The notes under the pieces were generated by a model. It was not told where the DNA came from, searched no databases, and saw nothing but the letters and a program-made list of their open reading frames with translations. The translations under genes were made by a program, and so were the position numbers. From Hyaloscypha bicolor E (lineage: Eukaryota; Ascomycota; Leotiomycetes; Helotiales; Hyaloscyphaceae), in the NCBI RefSeq assembly GCF_002865645.1, contig NW_020194684.1, forward strand, positions 5,805,952 to 5,869,951: DNA of 64,000 bases, given 5' to 3'. Below are positions 47,301 to 61,800 of the stretch, piece after piece; position 1 is the first letter of the stretch; each line of letters begins with the position of its first letter.

Positions 47301-50300
47301 AAAACTAATATTATTTCTTAGATTAAACTTGAATTATTTAAGTAATTAGCTATATTTCTGGTATTATTTATAATACTTTATAAAGTACTTAAGGGCTTCT
47401 ATATTAATATTATAGCCTGTTTATTCTAATATATTTTAGAACTTACTAATAAATAGATAACTAAAATAATAATATAGATATTATAATTTGATTTCTATAA
47501 AAAAGCAGGAATTATAAATAAAGAATTCGGAAATAAAGCCTTATAATATAGTATTCTAAAATAAGAAAAAATATTTAAAATATTATATTATAGATATATA
47601 TTTTCTAATAAAAGTAATAAGATAATTAGTAAGATTATTAAAGTAAATCTCTAGCTTATTTATATTAGTTAAACTAAATAAAAATAAAGTTTTTAAAGAT
47701 ATAATATAGAATTATACTTATCTAATTAGTATATTTACTATTATAGATCTAATAGAAGATATAGATCTAATACTAAACTAGATATTAACTTAACTTTTAG
47801 TAATTTCATTAAGTTTAATACTATTATTAGTTTACTAGAGAGCTTGAAATTAGTTAGAACTAGTAATTAAATATCTAAAGGCTCTAGTATTAATTATAAC
47901 TTTATAAAAATAATAAATATTATATCTTAATATATTATTAATTATAAAAGTCTAGATATTTTTTATTAAGGGTTTAATAGGCTCTAAGGTATAGTTTTTA
48001 TCTATTATCTAGTATATAAGGAAAAGAGAAATAAGGTTATCTATAAAAGTATTAGCTATAGTTATTAATAGAATAGAAATAATAAGAGCGGCTAAAAAGC
48101 TTTTAACTAAAATAAAATAGAAATCTGGATAGTATTTCTTTTTTTTATTTATTTCTACTAATAAAGCCTTAAAAGTATTATTTACTAGTTTATTTTTATT
48201 ATTTTTATTATTTTCTTTAGCTTTAGCTTTAGTAATATACTATATATAAGTATTACTAAAGTATTTATTAAAATTACAGGTATTTTGAGATCTAAACTAA
48301 TAAATATTTCTATTTTTAAATTAAGTTTTCTTAGTTTTTTATTTCTCTAATATATATTTCTATAAGTAATATTTGAATTTCTTATATATAAAATATAATT
48401 TCGGGATATAATTATTATAATTACGGGATTTAGAGTAATTATTACAGGTTCCGAAGTTATAGCTAGATCTATATTAATAATTTCCAGAAAGATAATAGCT
48501 TAGAGAATTCTAAGAATAGTATTATTAATTAGTAAAAAAGGTTTTGGAATTAGTTTATTATTTACTCTTATATATAGTAATAGATAACTAAAGCTTATTA
48601 ATAAGCTAGCCGAAATTCATAAAAGGATCTGAGATTATATATTTATATATTTAAAAGCTTTAGTAAAAGGTAATAATCTTATTATAGAGAAATTCAATAT
48701 TTTATAAGTTAGATATAAAACTATACTATAATTAATATAGTTTATTAATTAGTAATTAAATAGTTTCAAATATTATTTTTTCCGGAAATTTAGCTATTAT
48801 AGAAGCTAATATAATAGTATTTTATTTATTTAAATTTTAATATTTGAATTTAAGGCCTTTAAAAAAACTATAAATATTAATATAAGCCTCTTTATATATA
48901 TATTAAGAAAGCTAATTATTATAGAAATAGTCTTAAGCTAGTTTCTTTAATATAATAGGAAAAGCTTATATTAGTACTTCTTATAAAAGCTTTATATATT
49001 AGTAGATATTAAGAAAAATAGTAAATTTATAATTAAATTTATTATTAAATTTATTATATTTTTACTCTTTAATATAGATCTTAATAACTTCTCTAATAAG
49101 TTTTATAATTAAAGGAAATTAGAGATTATTCAAATATAGTTATAATAGTAGTAATAGTAATATATTATTTATTTCTAGAGCTTTTATACTAGTATATAAC
49201 TCTAGTTCTTTTCTATATTATTCTATATTCGAACTATTCTAAATAGTTGGCTTTCGGAATTCCTTAAAAAAAACTTTTATATAATAAATACTAAAGTTTC
49301 TCTATTCTAGGGAATTATATATTAGAATATAATTATATCCAAATTCTTAGTACTTAGCTAGGGATTAGAAAGAAGAAGCTCAAGTATCTTTTTCTATATT
49401 TAAGTAATTCTAGAATATAAGAGACTTTTATTATAATTTTTTAAAGCTTAGGGAAGATTTCTTAAGGCTCTTACTAGCTCCAAATATACTAAAAAGAAAC
49501 CTGGCCTTATATTATTCTCCTTTTCTTTTTCTTTTTATTACTTTTTCTTTTATTTCCTTTTAATAATAAATAATTCCAAGACCTATTTATTATATACTAA
49601 ATACTTACTACTTTTAGCCTTTCTTTACGGGCCTATAGGTACTATTCGTAAGACCTGTATAGCCTATATAGTCCGTATTTCTCTTCTTTATTCTTAATTC
49701 TTTTAATTAGTTTCTAGAAGCAGTAATATACCTGAACTACTAATTAGTATCCTGCCTTATAAGAACTTAATCCAAATACCCTTTCTACCTTCCGGTAATA
49801 ATAACAGTCGGTTATAGATATCTCTATAGACAAGCCAGCCTTATAGTACTAGTAATAGATCTATTAACTATCTATTACAGCCCCAGTTTATATTATAGAG
49901 AACTTTTCTACCGACTCACCTATTATATAGCCTTTTGCCTTTTTTTCCTGTTTCCGGCCAGTTCTTATATATATAACTAGTCTGCTTATAAGTTACTATA
50001 TAGCTTATAAAGCCCTCTATTTTGGCTATATAGATAATTGCTTTAAGGCCTATTATAAGAAGAGTAATATAATACTTCCTCTAATCCGCAAGTCTCTTCT
50101 ATATCTCTCTTACTTCTTTATAGGCAATAATTCATTCTATTAGGCCTTCTGGGCAAATATCCGGATATATAATTATACTTTTACCTTTATATTAGTTAAG
50201 TATAAAAAGAATATACGAATCGACTTCTCCTATAGAATCTAGTACTTTCAGATCTATAATAAGCTTTTCTATTTCTAAGGCCTATTATAGCTTGCTTTAT

Positions 50301-53300
50301 ATATTAAACCCTCTTTTATATAGCTCTTCTTTTATAATCTGCTTTTTATAACTAATATATAAGCTACTAATTTTCCTTACTTAGATTATATAATTCTTTT
50401 ATAGCTTATAAATATATTTACGAATTATAATCCGTTTATTATAGTCTATAAAATAACCTATAAGCGTTTTATAAGCCAGTAAACCGATTTCCGGATTTTA
50501 TTTAATTTATAAATATATTTAATTCTCAAATCAGGTACTAATTATTATTATAAGAACCTCCTAATAAGTAATAAGATTATAGCCCTTATTCCGGACGAAT
50601 ATATAGATATAAACTACTATAATCTGGTATTTATAGTCTATAAGGCAGGCTATAAGTATCTATAAATATATATAATTAATATTATATATATAGTATATAT
50701 ACTATTTTACTATATTTTGTTTTTCTTATATAGTAATCCGGGCTAGTATTATGGTTTATAGTTATAAGACTATAATAGGACCCATTAGTAGATATGGCTC
50801 GAATAATAAATCTTTTACTAGTACTATTTCTATATCTATCTAGCCTTTTCCCTATTCTTTTATACTAGCTATCTCTTTTAGTAATATATTATTAATATAT
50901 ATATTACTTATAAGACTACTTTATTTGACTAGCTCTACTTATACTAGTAGAATATTTATACGGATATTTATATAGGATTTATAAATATTCTAATTTATAA
51001 GAATATTTATATAAATAATATTAGTTATTATTTTATTCTTCTATTAAGCTTTACGAATAGTAATTACTTTATATAGTAGCTCTTTTAAGACTTAATAGCT
51101 ATTATACGGTACTTTAGTAAACTAAGCTTTTTTATTACTTTTATAGCTAATCTATATTAGCCTGAGATTATAGATTACCTCTTAAATAGATAGTAAGTAA
51201 TTAACCGTCCGGATCTCCTTTACTAGGTCTTTATTCTAAAAATAAGAGAGCTTCTTATAGACCTTAAGAACTACTTTTTCGGATAGTATATAGGCTATAT
51301 CTATATAATCAAATACTAGAAATATAGCCTTCTATATATATATTTATTTTTATTTCTTAAGAAAAATACTGTTTTTTTAATTCCTGATTTAGTTAATAAG
51401 ATTATTTATACCGAGCTTCTAGACCTATTATAGGATTCTATAGGCAAATTTATAGCTATAGTTACTAGCCAGATATTTTACGGGCTATATAGCTTTAATA
51501 ATAATCCGAAAGTCCTATATATAATTCATAAGATATCTATAGCCCTATTTATATATTAGAAGAGGTTTCCTAAAGTATTTATAGCTATAATAATTATCTA
51601 TAAGAATAGATATCCCGAATACTAGTACCAGAATAATAGCTATATATTTATAGTCTATAAATTAGGCTTTTTAGACTAGGAAATCGTCTATAATAACTAC
51701 TAGGTCGTTTTATATAACTCATATCTTTTCTAGAAGTTCTACTTATATATTAATATCGAGGTTTATATATCTATATAAGTAATTAAATATATTTATAAGT
51801 ATATTTATAAAGAAATAGACTATATAACTATTACTATTTCAGGAATAGATAATAAGATTATCTAATATTTCCAGGCTCGGTATATAGGCCCTATAGAGGC
51901 TTTCTAGTACCTATTCGAATACTTAATATATTAGGAGTTTCTTCCGGTTTAATATCTTATAATCTACTTTTCTAGATAATATATAGTTTGCTTTATAGCT
52001 AATCTCTTATTCAAATAAATTATAGACCGGATTATAAATACCTATTTAACCTTAATAGCCTTTTTTAAATATAATATAATATATAAGAATAAATACTAGT
52101 ATTTATATTATAAGTTCCTATAGTACTTTATATAAATTACTAAAACCCGAATATAGAAGTACTATAAGTAAGAATATAGTATTAGCTATATTTATTACTA
52201 TAGCCTAGTTTCGGGTAAGCGGTTCTATTTATAGCTCTTACTAATAGTTATATATAGTCTATAGTTCTTTAATAAGTTCTATTTAGTTAAAGGTATCCGT
52301 TATCCTATATACTATATTATCTGTATTATCTATAGCTTAGTAGAAAATAATTAGAAGTAGTTCTAGTACTTTAATAAGGCTATTTTATTAATAACCAGCT
52401 ATAGTTTATAGATATTCTTTCTTATAGGTATCTACTAGTAGCTAATTACAGATATATAAGTAATCTGGAACTAGTATAAGAAGTATTTCTATAATAACTT
52501 GGCCTATAAGCTTGTCTATAACCCGTTAATTGACTTCCTATTATCCTTAATTAATTTTTACTATAATTATAGCCTCTTTTTATTTAGTTTCGGTCTTATA
52601 AATCTCTAGTAGATACTTATAGATATTACCCTGCCTGAAAATACCTTTAACTAGACTATAAGCTACTATATGGCTAATTTATAGATTAATTATACCTATA
52701 AGATATTACTAGTAATTATAATATAAGCCTAGCTAAATATAGACTAGTACTCTTACTTTTAGATAATTATAATAGTAATTACAAACGATTTGTAAACGGC
52801 TTACTTCTATTTATAGGGCCCGAATAGAACCAGTAAGATATTTTTCTATAAGACCCTTTACTACTATTACTATAGCTAAAGTAAAATAGACCTATATATA
52901 GTATTAATAGGTATTATAGCTTTCCTTTTCCCGGACAGATATATATTTCACTTCTAGTTCCGGATCCTATTCGAGCTTAATAAATTATCTATAAGTATAA
53001 TTACTAAAATAAGCCGGTTCGAAATACTCTTGTAATTTATAGACCTAATTATCTGGGATAAAGTACCTATATAATATAAATACTATTTTAAGGTAATATA
53101 CCGGCTAATAGTCGATTTACGGTCGGTTATAGATAATATTCTCTTTAAAGAAATACTTGTAATCCTCGGAAAAGACTTTACCCAGATCTTATTAGTAGTT
53201 CTATATAGTTTATAGGCTAATATAATATAGGCCTGTTTATAGCAGATATAAATCTGGCTATAGCTCTATTAGTTATTATTACGGATTAATATACGGGTCT

Positions 53301-55183
53301 ATAATAACCTGTCCGAATAGGATTTTATAAACTAGATTAGTTATCTATTATATAATCCGTTCTTAAATAGATAGATTATATTTCTGCCTTTTATTCTATA
53401 TACTTAATTAGTTATAGACCTGATTAATTATATCTACCTATAAGAATAACTTTTATAGGCCCTATATAACTATCGGGCCTTTAGTAAACGGGTAATTCTA
53501 TTAATTCTAAATAATATAGTCTATAAGCTTAACTAAATAATCCTGGATATACTTTCTGGCCAGGAATAGATATATTTTATAGTAGATTTAGCTAATATAA
53601 ATAAGGCGGATCCTGAAATTATAGAATTATCTCTAGAGGTCTTATAAAATATCTATTTATTAGATTTACTTCTTTCTAAATTATAATTTAAGATTAGTAT
53701 ACCTATAATACTCTTATAGAATCTTTATCTATAGAAAGGGCTTTATAATAGATTATAAATATCGATTTATAGCTTTGAGAGATTCTCAATTTATATATAG
53801 CTATTAGGTAATAACTTTAATAGCTAATTACGAATAATTTTACAGATTAAGCTCTAGTTAACGGATTAGTAACTATCTTTTATATTTTCCTATAAGTAGT
53901 TTCTATTTACTTTATCCTTTATAATAACTATTAATAAGTTATAGGGCTAGTTATTTAAGGTAATAGAAATAAATTTATAATTGCTAGTCTTTTCTTATAG
54001 CCAGTTCTATATAGTAGCTTTATAGATAACCTTATAAATAGGGCTTTATATTTTTTTATTCCCTAATATAAACCATATAAGTAATATAGTATATCCAGAA
54101 ATATTATAGGGTCTTATTTAGCTTTTGATTTATTTACAGGCTATTTTCCTTCTTATACTATTTATAAAGGCCTTTACTAAATCATATATCTCTTTTAATT
54201 CTAATTCTATTCAAGATAAGTTTAGAATAAAATTATTAATTAGCCCCGGAGCTTATATAGGGCCGCTAATTAATAATTTTAGTAAAATAGCCCTAAACTT
54301 ATAGAGATATAGGATATAATAATAGAAAAAGTAGTAAATAAAATAATAGTAATATAGGAATATTAAAAATAATAGGTTCTAGATACTTGTTTTTTATAAA
54401 AGTAATAAAGCCTAATAGGATTAGTTTCTTAATAAGATCTAATCTGGCTACTAATATATCCTTATTTAATTATATATACTATTTATTTTCCTTTATAATA
54501 ATATATAAGATATTTATAATAGTATTAGTACTATTATTTTATTATATAAATATATTACTATATTAAAGAGTCTTATATAGATATAGTATCTCTAGGAATT
54601 CGAATTTATTAAAGTTCTCTTAATAGGTAAAGTCCTTAAAGTTATATCTAAATAGCTTCTAAAAATTATTATTAATTATTTTATAGAAAATATATTAAAA
54701 TAGTTTAGTATTTAAGAACTTAGTTATTTTATTTATTTTAGTAAAGTTTAGATTAATCCTATATTTCTATTTTCTTATTAATTTCTTAAAATTATTATTA
54801 TTTATAAAATAATTGGATTAAATAGATCTAATAAAGAAATTATTTACTATAGTATATTTTATTATTATATATTCTATAGGTTTATATCTAGTTTAAAATA
54901 TAGTAGTTTATAAAAAGAATAGATTTATAAAAAAAAAAGAATAGTTTATAAGATAAGTAATTTATAATAAATATTATATTTAAAATAAAATTTTTATCTA
55001 TAATAAGAAATTTAGGAAGTAAAATTTAAGAAGTAAAATATCGAGATTTTAGAAAAACTTAATAGTTTTAAAGCTTAAAAGCCCTAGAAATTTAAAAAAA
55101 AATAGTTTTTAAAAGGGTTTTATAAAAGTTAAATAGCTAACTATTTTAATATTTAATAAGATTAAATACTCTTTTTATCTATT
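44338..55183 (-). mobile_element. Ty1/copia retrotransposon, copy 2, interrupted by a Helitron
   Basis: Aligns with copy 1 along its length, with differences that are mainly C/T and G/A. The reverse transcriptase linker recurs at about 45,796-45,740. Copia sequence stops at about 49,206 and resumes at about 54,301 (compare 43,208 onward in copy 1), the interval being the Helitron. It ends at about 55,183, where the gypsy direct repeat begins, so its right end is missing. Confidence 0.7.
49207..54300 (+). mobile_element. Helitron with Rep and Pif1-type helicase, RIP-mutated
   Basis: An insertion of about 5.1 kb in copia copy 2. Read through stops on the plus strand, 51,600-51,830 gives the Rep-region pattern of a YREK-type Helitron (the PEYRRR... 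and RWVVPYNPYL-like blocks, followed by the INVE and KYIYKY motifs). About 52,820-53,620 gives a Pif1-family helicase: a Walker A region, LIIWDE Walker B at about 53,046, the GDF(A/T)Q motif near 53,170, and a late AFSKR block near 53,480. Its 3' end has a short GGGC...GCCC hairpin (54,269-54,294) just before CTAA, as Helitrons end in CTRR. It begins TC near 49,207. It has more C residues than the surrounding copia DNA. Confidence 0.75.
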
Positions 55184-55490
55184 ATAGTATAGTAGGCTAT
55201 ACTTATTAAAAATTATATTATTTTAGTAGTTTTAAGGTTTAGGTTATATAATAAAGGCTATAGTCTTTTATATATAATTTATGAAAATTATATAAAAAAG
55301 CCAGTTTTTTTATAAACTTAAAGAATAATCCTTTATAAATATTTAATTAATTAAGCTTTTATATACTATATACTATTTATATTTTACTATTTATACTTTT
55401 AATTTATTATTTTATTATTAAGTTACGTTTTATACTCTAGTATATTTTATATAGGTTTTTATCTTATTATAGTTTCCCTTTTATAATAGG
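55184..55490. repeat. Candidate gypsy LTR, copy A
   Basis: About 307 bases, from TTATAGTATAGTAGGCT to TTTATAATAGG, matching 58,541-58,850 with mainly C/T and G/A differences. It abuts the end of copia copy 2. Confidence 0.7.
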
Positions 55491-58400
55491 TAGATATATT
55501 TGCTTTAATTTAAGTAATTTCTAATTAGGAGAATTTTTAGCTTCTATAATAGATAATTATTCTTATAGCTATATTTAATTTTATTCTAATAAATCTATTA
55601 TAGATATATAATCTAGTAATATATAAATTTAGTTATTATCTTATCCGGATACTAGAAGTTATTCTAGTACTTCTAATTCTCTTTATTTATAGCCTGAATT
55701 TCCTATAAACTTGGGTTCTTATCCTAAATCTTTTAGATTCTTTAATTTTAATTATAATTAAACTTTTAAAGCTTTATTTAGAGATTTCTTAGTCTATTCT
55801 TAGTATTTATCTAGCCCGAGTAATTAAGGATATTTCTTATATTTATAAGCTTTTTTAAATTTATATAAGAATTTTAAAACTAAAAATAATTAGAATAATT
55901 ATTAATCTTCTAGTTCTAGTTCGAGTAAAAAGAAGTATTATTAAATATTTATATATGGGACTAGTAAAGGATATATTAGGGGTTTTAGGATTTTGAAAAG
56001 TATATATATAGTACTAGTAAAAAATCTAGTAATTAGGAAAGTAGATATCTGGGCTAAAGGCTATTTACTTAGAGTTCTTAGGTTTTATTTATAATAATTT
56101 CTTATAAAAAGAATATAAAATAGTCTTATAAATATATATAATATTTATTTAATTTATTATATAGTTTTTTATAAAAGAATAAAGTTCTTATTCTTAAATA
56201 CTATATTTTTTAAATACTATAATTAGTTCTATTCTTATTCTTTATAGGAATTAAGGATTTCCTTAATCTATAGCTTATATAAGTTCTTTATCTAGTTTCC
56301 CTAGCTAGAAGAGATTTTGATTTAATTACTTATATATTTGGTAATTCTTTTATTATTTTTAAAGATTTTTTTAGGTATTTTTTTCTTTTTTTAGTTAGTT
56401 ATAGAAGTTTAACTTTCTTAGCTCTATTTAAAGTAATTACTATTATTTTAAGGACTTTATCCGAGGATTTCTTTTTTATAATAGGCTTTATAATTATAGA
56501 TTCTAGTATCTGGCTTAATAGAACTATAATACTATATATAAGTAAGTATATAATTTTATTTTTTTATATAGATCTATTTCTTTCTATTTCTGGCTATTCT
56601 ATTAATCTATTAATTAGGGGCTCTAAATATATTCTAAAGGAAGTTATTATTAGAATCTATAACTAGCTTTTAAATACTTAATTAAGGCTTAAGTAGGCCT
56701 ACTCTAGAAGAATATAAAAAGGTAAGAGAGTTAAAGAAAAAAGAAATTCCTTAATTAATTTTTATTTGGCCTTTTTTTTTCTAGCTTTTCTTTATATTTT
56801 ACTCTTAATTAAAGCTTATTAAAAAGAGCTTAATTAATATAAGTATTATCTAGTTTTCCTTTTCCTAATTTAAACTAATCTAGCTTTTAGATTAGAAGGT
56901 CTAACTATTTTTATTTATAAAGAGTTTCTAATTTCTTATAGAAATATATAGGAATTTTTTCTTATTTAAATATTTTTTAAATATCTTTTAAGAAATTAAC
57001 TAAGTTATAAAGTTTATATAATTAGTTAAAGTTATATATTATATTCTAATTCCTAGTTTCCTTATTAATTATATTTGGATATAATTATATAAGTCGATTT
57101 CTATAAATAAAAGATTTGAGAATTTTTCTATAAATATTTTATAAACTATATATTCTAATTAGAATAGTAAATATAATCTTATAGGGGCTAAATTACTTTA
57201 ATTTAAACTTTAATAGGAATTTATCTTATATGAGAATATAAGTTCCTACTAGAATATCTTTATTTTTCTTGAGAATTTAATCCTATATAATATATATTTT
57301 AATAATTCTTTTTACTAAGAACTTATTATATACTAGTTAAGCTTTATTTATAATAATATATCTAGTAATTATTTCTTCTAGATAAGCTTCTTAATTATTT
57401 ACTAGCTCGGCTTTATTCGGATCTTTAGGAAGTCTTAGATCTATTTTAAATAAAAAAAAGAATAAACTATATTTACTAATTAAGTAAATTCTAATTTATA
57501 TAGTAAAAAATACTTAATATAAGTACTTATTCCAGAATATAACTAGCTTATTATATAAATATTATATAAGTATTTTCTCTAGTATTTTATTAAATTACTT
57601 AACTTTCCTATTAGTTTATAGATAATATAAAATAGTTATATAATATTAGACTTTTATTATTTAAAAAAAAGGCATTTATGGTTTCTAATACTAAATTAGA
57701 ACTATTATTTATAAGAATCTTATTTAGAGTTTTATAAATAGTAAAAATCTTTTCTTAAATAAAATTTATTATATTCTGGCTTATAGTATTTTTTAGTACT
57801 CAAATAATAGGCTAGCCTATTAATTATTTAATAGCTATAATAATTTATTAGTTTCTAGAATAGGTTTAAAATAGAATTTTAATTAAGTTAATTAATTATT
57901 ACTTAAAAAGCTAGATGTCTTTTCTTTTAAGAGAATTTTAAGGCCCTTTATTTATTCCCGAACAGGAATTCTTTATTATTTAATAATTAGAATATATATG
58001 AATTTGATTTTGGATATTCTTTTTAATTAAGGGCTACTAAGCTTTTGAATAAAGAATTCTATTTAATTTAGGCTAACTAAGGTATCTATATTTTTTATAA
58101 ATCCGTTCTATATAGGACCTATAGGTTAGTAAACTCAAATAAGGTATATATTAACTAGTATTAAATAATTTATATAAGAGTAAGCCTTGCTTAAGTATAA
58201 AGCTTAAAGGCAAGTAGTTTTAATTATATAAAACCGCTTTTCTTAGCTTTAGGTCTATTAGTTTTATATTTAAATAGAAATACTGGATTATAGTATTTTC
58301 TTATTCTATTTTATTAATTAAATAAATAGAGTTAAATTAGGTCTAGTAAGCTTAGCTAGTTCTAATAAAGTCTAAGTAATAATTAATAGTATTAGGTACT

Positions 58401-58540
58401 ATTACTTCTAGTCTTAATTAATATAAAATATTTAAATTATATATTTCAAACTTAATAATCTAGTATACTAGTTATTTGGAAAAAACCTTAATATTTTTAA
58501 GATATTTCAAGCTTTTATAATTTATAAGAATTTTTATATA

Positions 58541-58850
58541 ATATAATATAGCAGGCTGTATTTATTAAAAATTATATTATTTTGGCGGTTTTAAGGTTTA
58601 GATTATATAGTAAAGGCTATAGCCTTTTATATATAACTTGCGGAAATTATATAAGAAAGCTAGTTTTTCTATAGATTTAGAGAATAATTCTTTATAAGTA
58701 TTTAATTAATTAAGCTTTTATATACTATATATTATTTATATTTTACTATTTATACTTTTAATTTATTATTTTATTATTAAGTTATGTTTTATATTTTAGT
58801 ATATTTTATATAAGTTTTTGTCTTATTATAGTTTCCTTTTTATAATAGAT
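58541..58850. repeat. Candidate gypsy LTR, copy B
   Basis: About 310 bases, partner of the repeat at 55,184-55,490 in the same orientation. The 3.05 kb between them holds integrase-derived sequence but no recognisable reverse transcriptase. Confidence 0.7.
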
Positions 58851-61800
58851 ATAGTTATTAATATAATATAATTATATATAAATAATATATTTAATAGCTA
58901 ATAGTTCTTTCTTTTAAACTATATAATTTAATTCCGTATTTTAGAGTTTTCTACTATTAAATATTACCGGATAAAGAATACTTTATTTATTTATTTAAAG
59001 TAAAATATAGCTAATAGCCTATTTAGAAGTATTAGTTTTAATAATAAATAGTTAATACTAGTCCGGCTATTATAGGATAGGCTTGCTTATAAGTCTATTC
59101 TTAAGAATAAGAAAAATATATTAGTATTTAGCTATTTAAATTATTAATTAATTCTTTTGCTTTTATAATTTTATATTTATTTCCTTAAATAAATTATTTA
59201 AAGAAGTAGTAATAATAGTAAAATTATATATAAATCTCTAGTAATAAGAGACTAATCCTAAAAATTATCTAATTTTATAAATATTTATAAATACTAGCTA
59301 TTTTTTTACTAGCTTTATTTTTAATTATAAAGTTTTAATAATTCTATTTTCTATAATATATTTATAAAATTTTATTTCTGAAATATTAATTATATATTTA
59401 CTAGGCTTAGTAAAAAGCTTATTCTATTCTAGCTTATTTAGAACTTAATTTAAGTAATTCTAGTATTTCTTAAGTAAATTAGAAAAGATTAGAATATTAT
59501 TAAGAAATATAATAATAAAGTAATTAAGAAAAGATTAAAGAATAGTATTTATTAGTATTTAGAAAATAACCGGAGTATTTATAAGTTCTATTAATATTAT
59601 AAGATATTTAAACTTACTAATTTGTATATTAAAAGCTATATAAGATATATTAGACTTAGTATTAAGAACCTAGTAAAATTTAGAAAGTAAATTAAATTTG
59701 GAAATAAACTTAAAGTTTCTAATTTAATTAAGGTAGTCCTGAATTCTAGATAAGAAATAAGTATTTTTCTCTATAATTATATTTAAGCCCTAGTAATTAA
59801 TATATATATATTAAATAGTATTTGACTTTTTTATAAAAAAAAATAAGTATTTCCTAAGAACTATTACTTATTCGGATTAATTCTTTCTTAAGTATTATAA
59901 TAATTTATTTGATTTATTTCTCTAGCTAAGATTAAGAAAAAGAATAAGCTACTAAATTAACTAGCCGGGTATTTCTAGTATTAATTAAGTATTAGATTAC
60001 TTTACTAGATAATAAGTAATTTAATAAGTCCAAATAAAAGGCCTTTATATATTTCTGAATAATTTCCTTAAAGAAAGTAGAAATATTTTTAAATAAATTA
60101 TCTAAGTTTATTTAATCTTTTAAAATCTAAAGCTAGATAAAAAACAAATTTATAATAAAGCTTTAGGTTTTTTTTTTTTTTAGCTATTTTATAAATATTC
60201 TAAGCTATAATTAGGCCAAGTTCTATAACTTGGGCTAATTAATAGTAATCCTAATTAGCTATAAATAAGTGAGTTTCCTTAAAATCTCGAATTCAAATAG
60301 TTAAATAAAGCTAATTAATATAGGAATTAAAGACTTATAACTAGGGTATTTCAAATATAATATTATATTTATATAGTAAGTCTATAGTTATAGCTTATAT
60401 AGAAAGGTAATAGTATCTAATTCGACCGAGAATAGTAGTAATAGCTAGTATTTCTCTTATTTCTCTATTTATAAACTTAATTATAATAAAAGAAAAAAGA
60501 GAAATAAGTTAATCTTATTAATTTATAAATAAAGTATTAGTCTAATTATATATAGATCTACTATTAAGTAAATACTTAAAAGTAGTTCCTTATTAGTTAT
60601 AGGTAATAAATATAAGTAAATTATTTCTAGTAATATTAAAAGAAAATAATTTCTTAAAAGATTTATATAAGAAAAAGTTTTTAAACTTTAGCTAAAAACA
60701 AATCTTAGTTATAGCTAAGAGAACCTTGGTTTTATATAATATAAGTGGCTTTAGAGTATTTTTATATATTTATTAATTAGCCTATACTAAATTATTCTCT
60801 AATTAAGCTAATATTAGAGATAATTCTAGTTTCCCGAATAAGAAGCTTTTTTAGATAATTATAAGGTCTTAAAATAAGAAAAAGAATAATAGTTCTTATT
60901 TCTATATATAAAGTAGGCTTAATTAGCTAAGTACTAAGTCTTAAAGAACTTGGGATTTTTCTTTTTATTAGGTATAAAGAAAGTAATATAATTGAGTTAT
61001 TTAACTTTTTTATCTAGCCTTAGTTAAAAAGAAAAAGATTTAAGATAAAAAGTAAAGTAAAATCTTATATAAGATAAGCTACTTTTTATTCTAGCTTTCT
61101 TAAATACTTAATTAATAAAGTTTACTAGTATTTAATATTTTACTAGATTATTAATATTCGGATAATAAATAAATATCTCAAATTTAATTTTCTTATTAAG
61201 CTTTTTTTTTAAATTAATAAAGGATCTTATAATTAGATAATTAAGAATTAAGATATATAAGATAATTTTTAAATACTATAATATAGCCTTAAATAGAACT
61301 GGTTTATTAAACTTTCTTATAATATTATTATTTTTTATTCTCTATATTAAGCTTCTGGAATTTTATATAAATAATAGTAAAGAAACTATTAATAATAGAG
61401 GAAATAGAATTACCTAAGAGAATAGTATTTTTCTTTAATTATATTTATTATTTTAAGGCTTTTTCTTTAAATATATTTAAGAAAAGGGCTAATATTTATT
61501 CTTTGGAAATCTTAGCTTAAATAAGAGTTTAATATTTATTAAGTTATAAATAGGCTTTTATAGTTTTAAAATAGGCTATATTATTTATTTAATTCTTATT
61601 ATATTTGGAGTAATCTCTAATTCTTATTCTAAAATAAAATATATATTTAGCTATAGCTTTTCTAAACTTTATAAAAGCTTTAAAAAAGTTTCTAGATTTA
61701 GAGATTAAAAAAATAGGTACTTTTTTAGTAAGAGTAATATTATTTGATTTAGAAATAGCTAGGGTAATTAAAATCTAAAAATAAGTATTTATAGCCTAAA

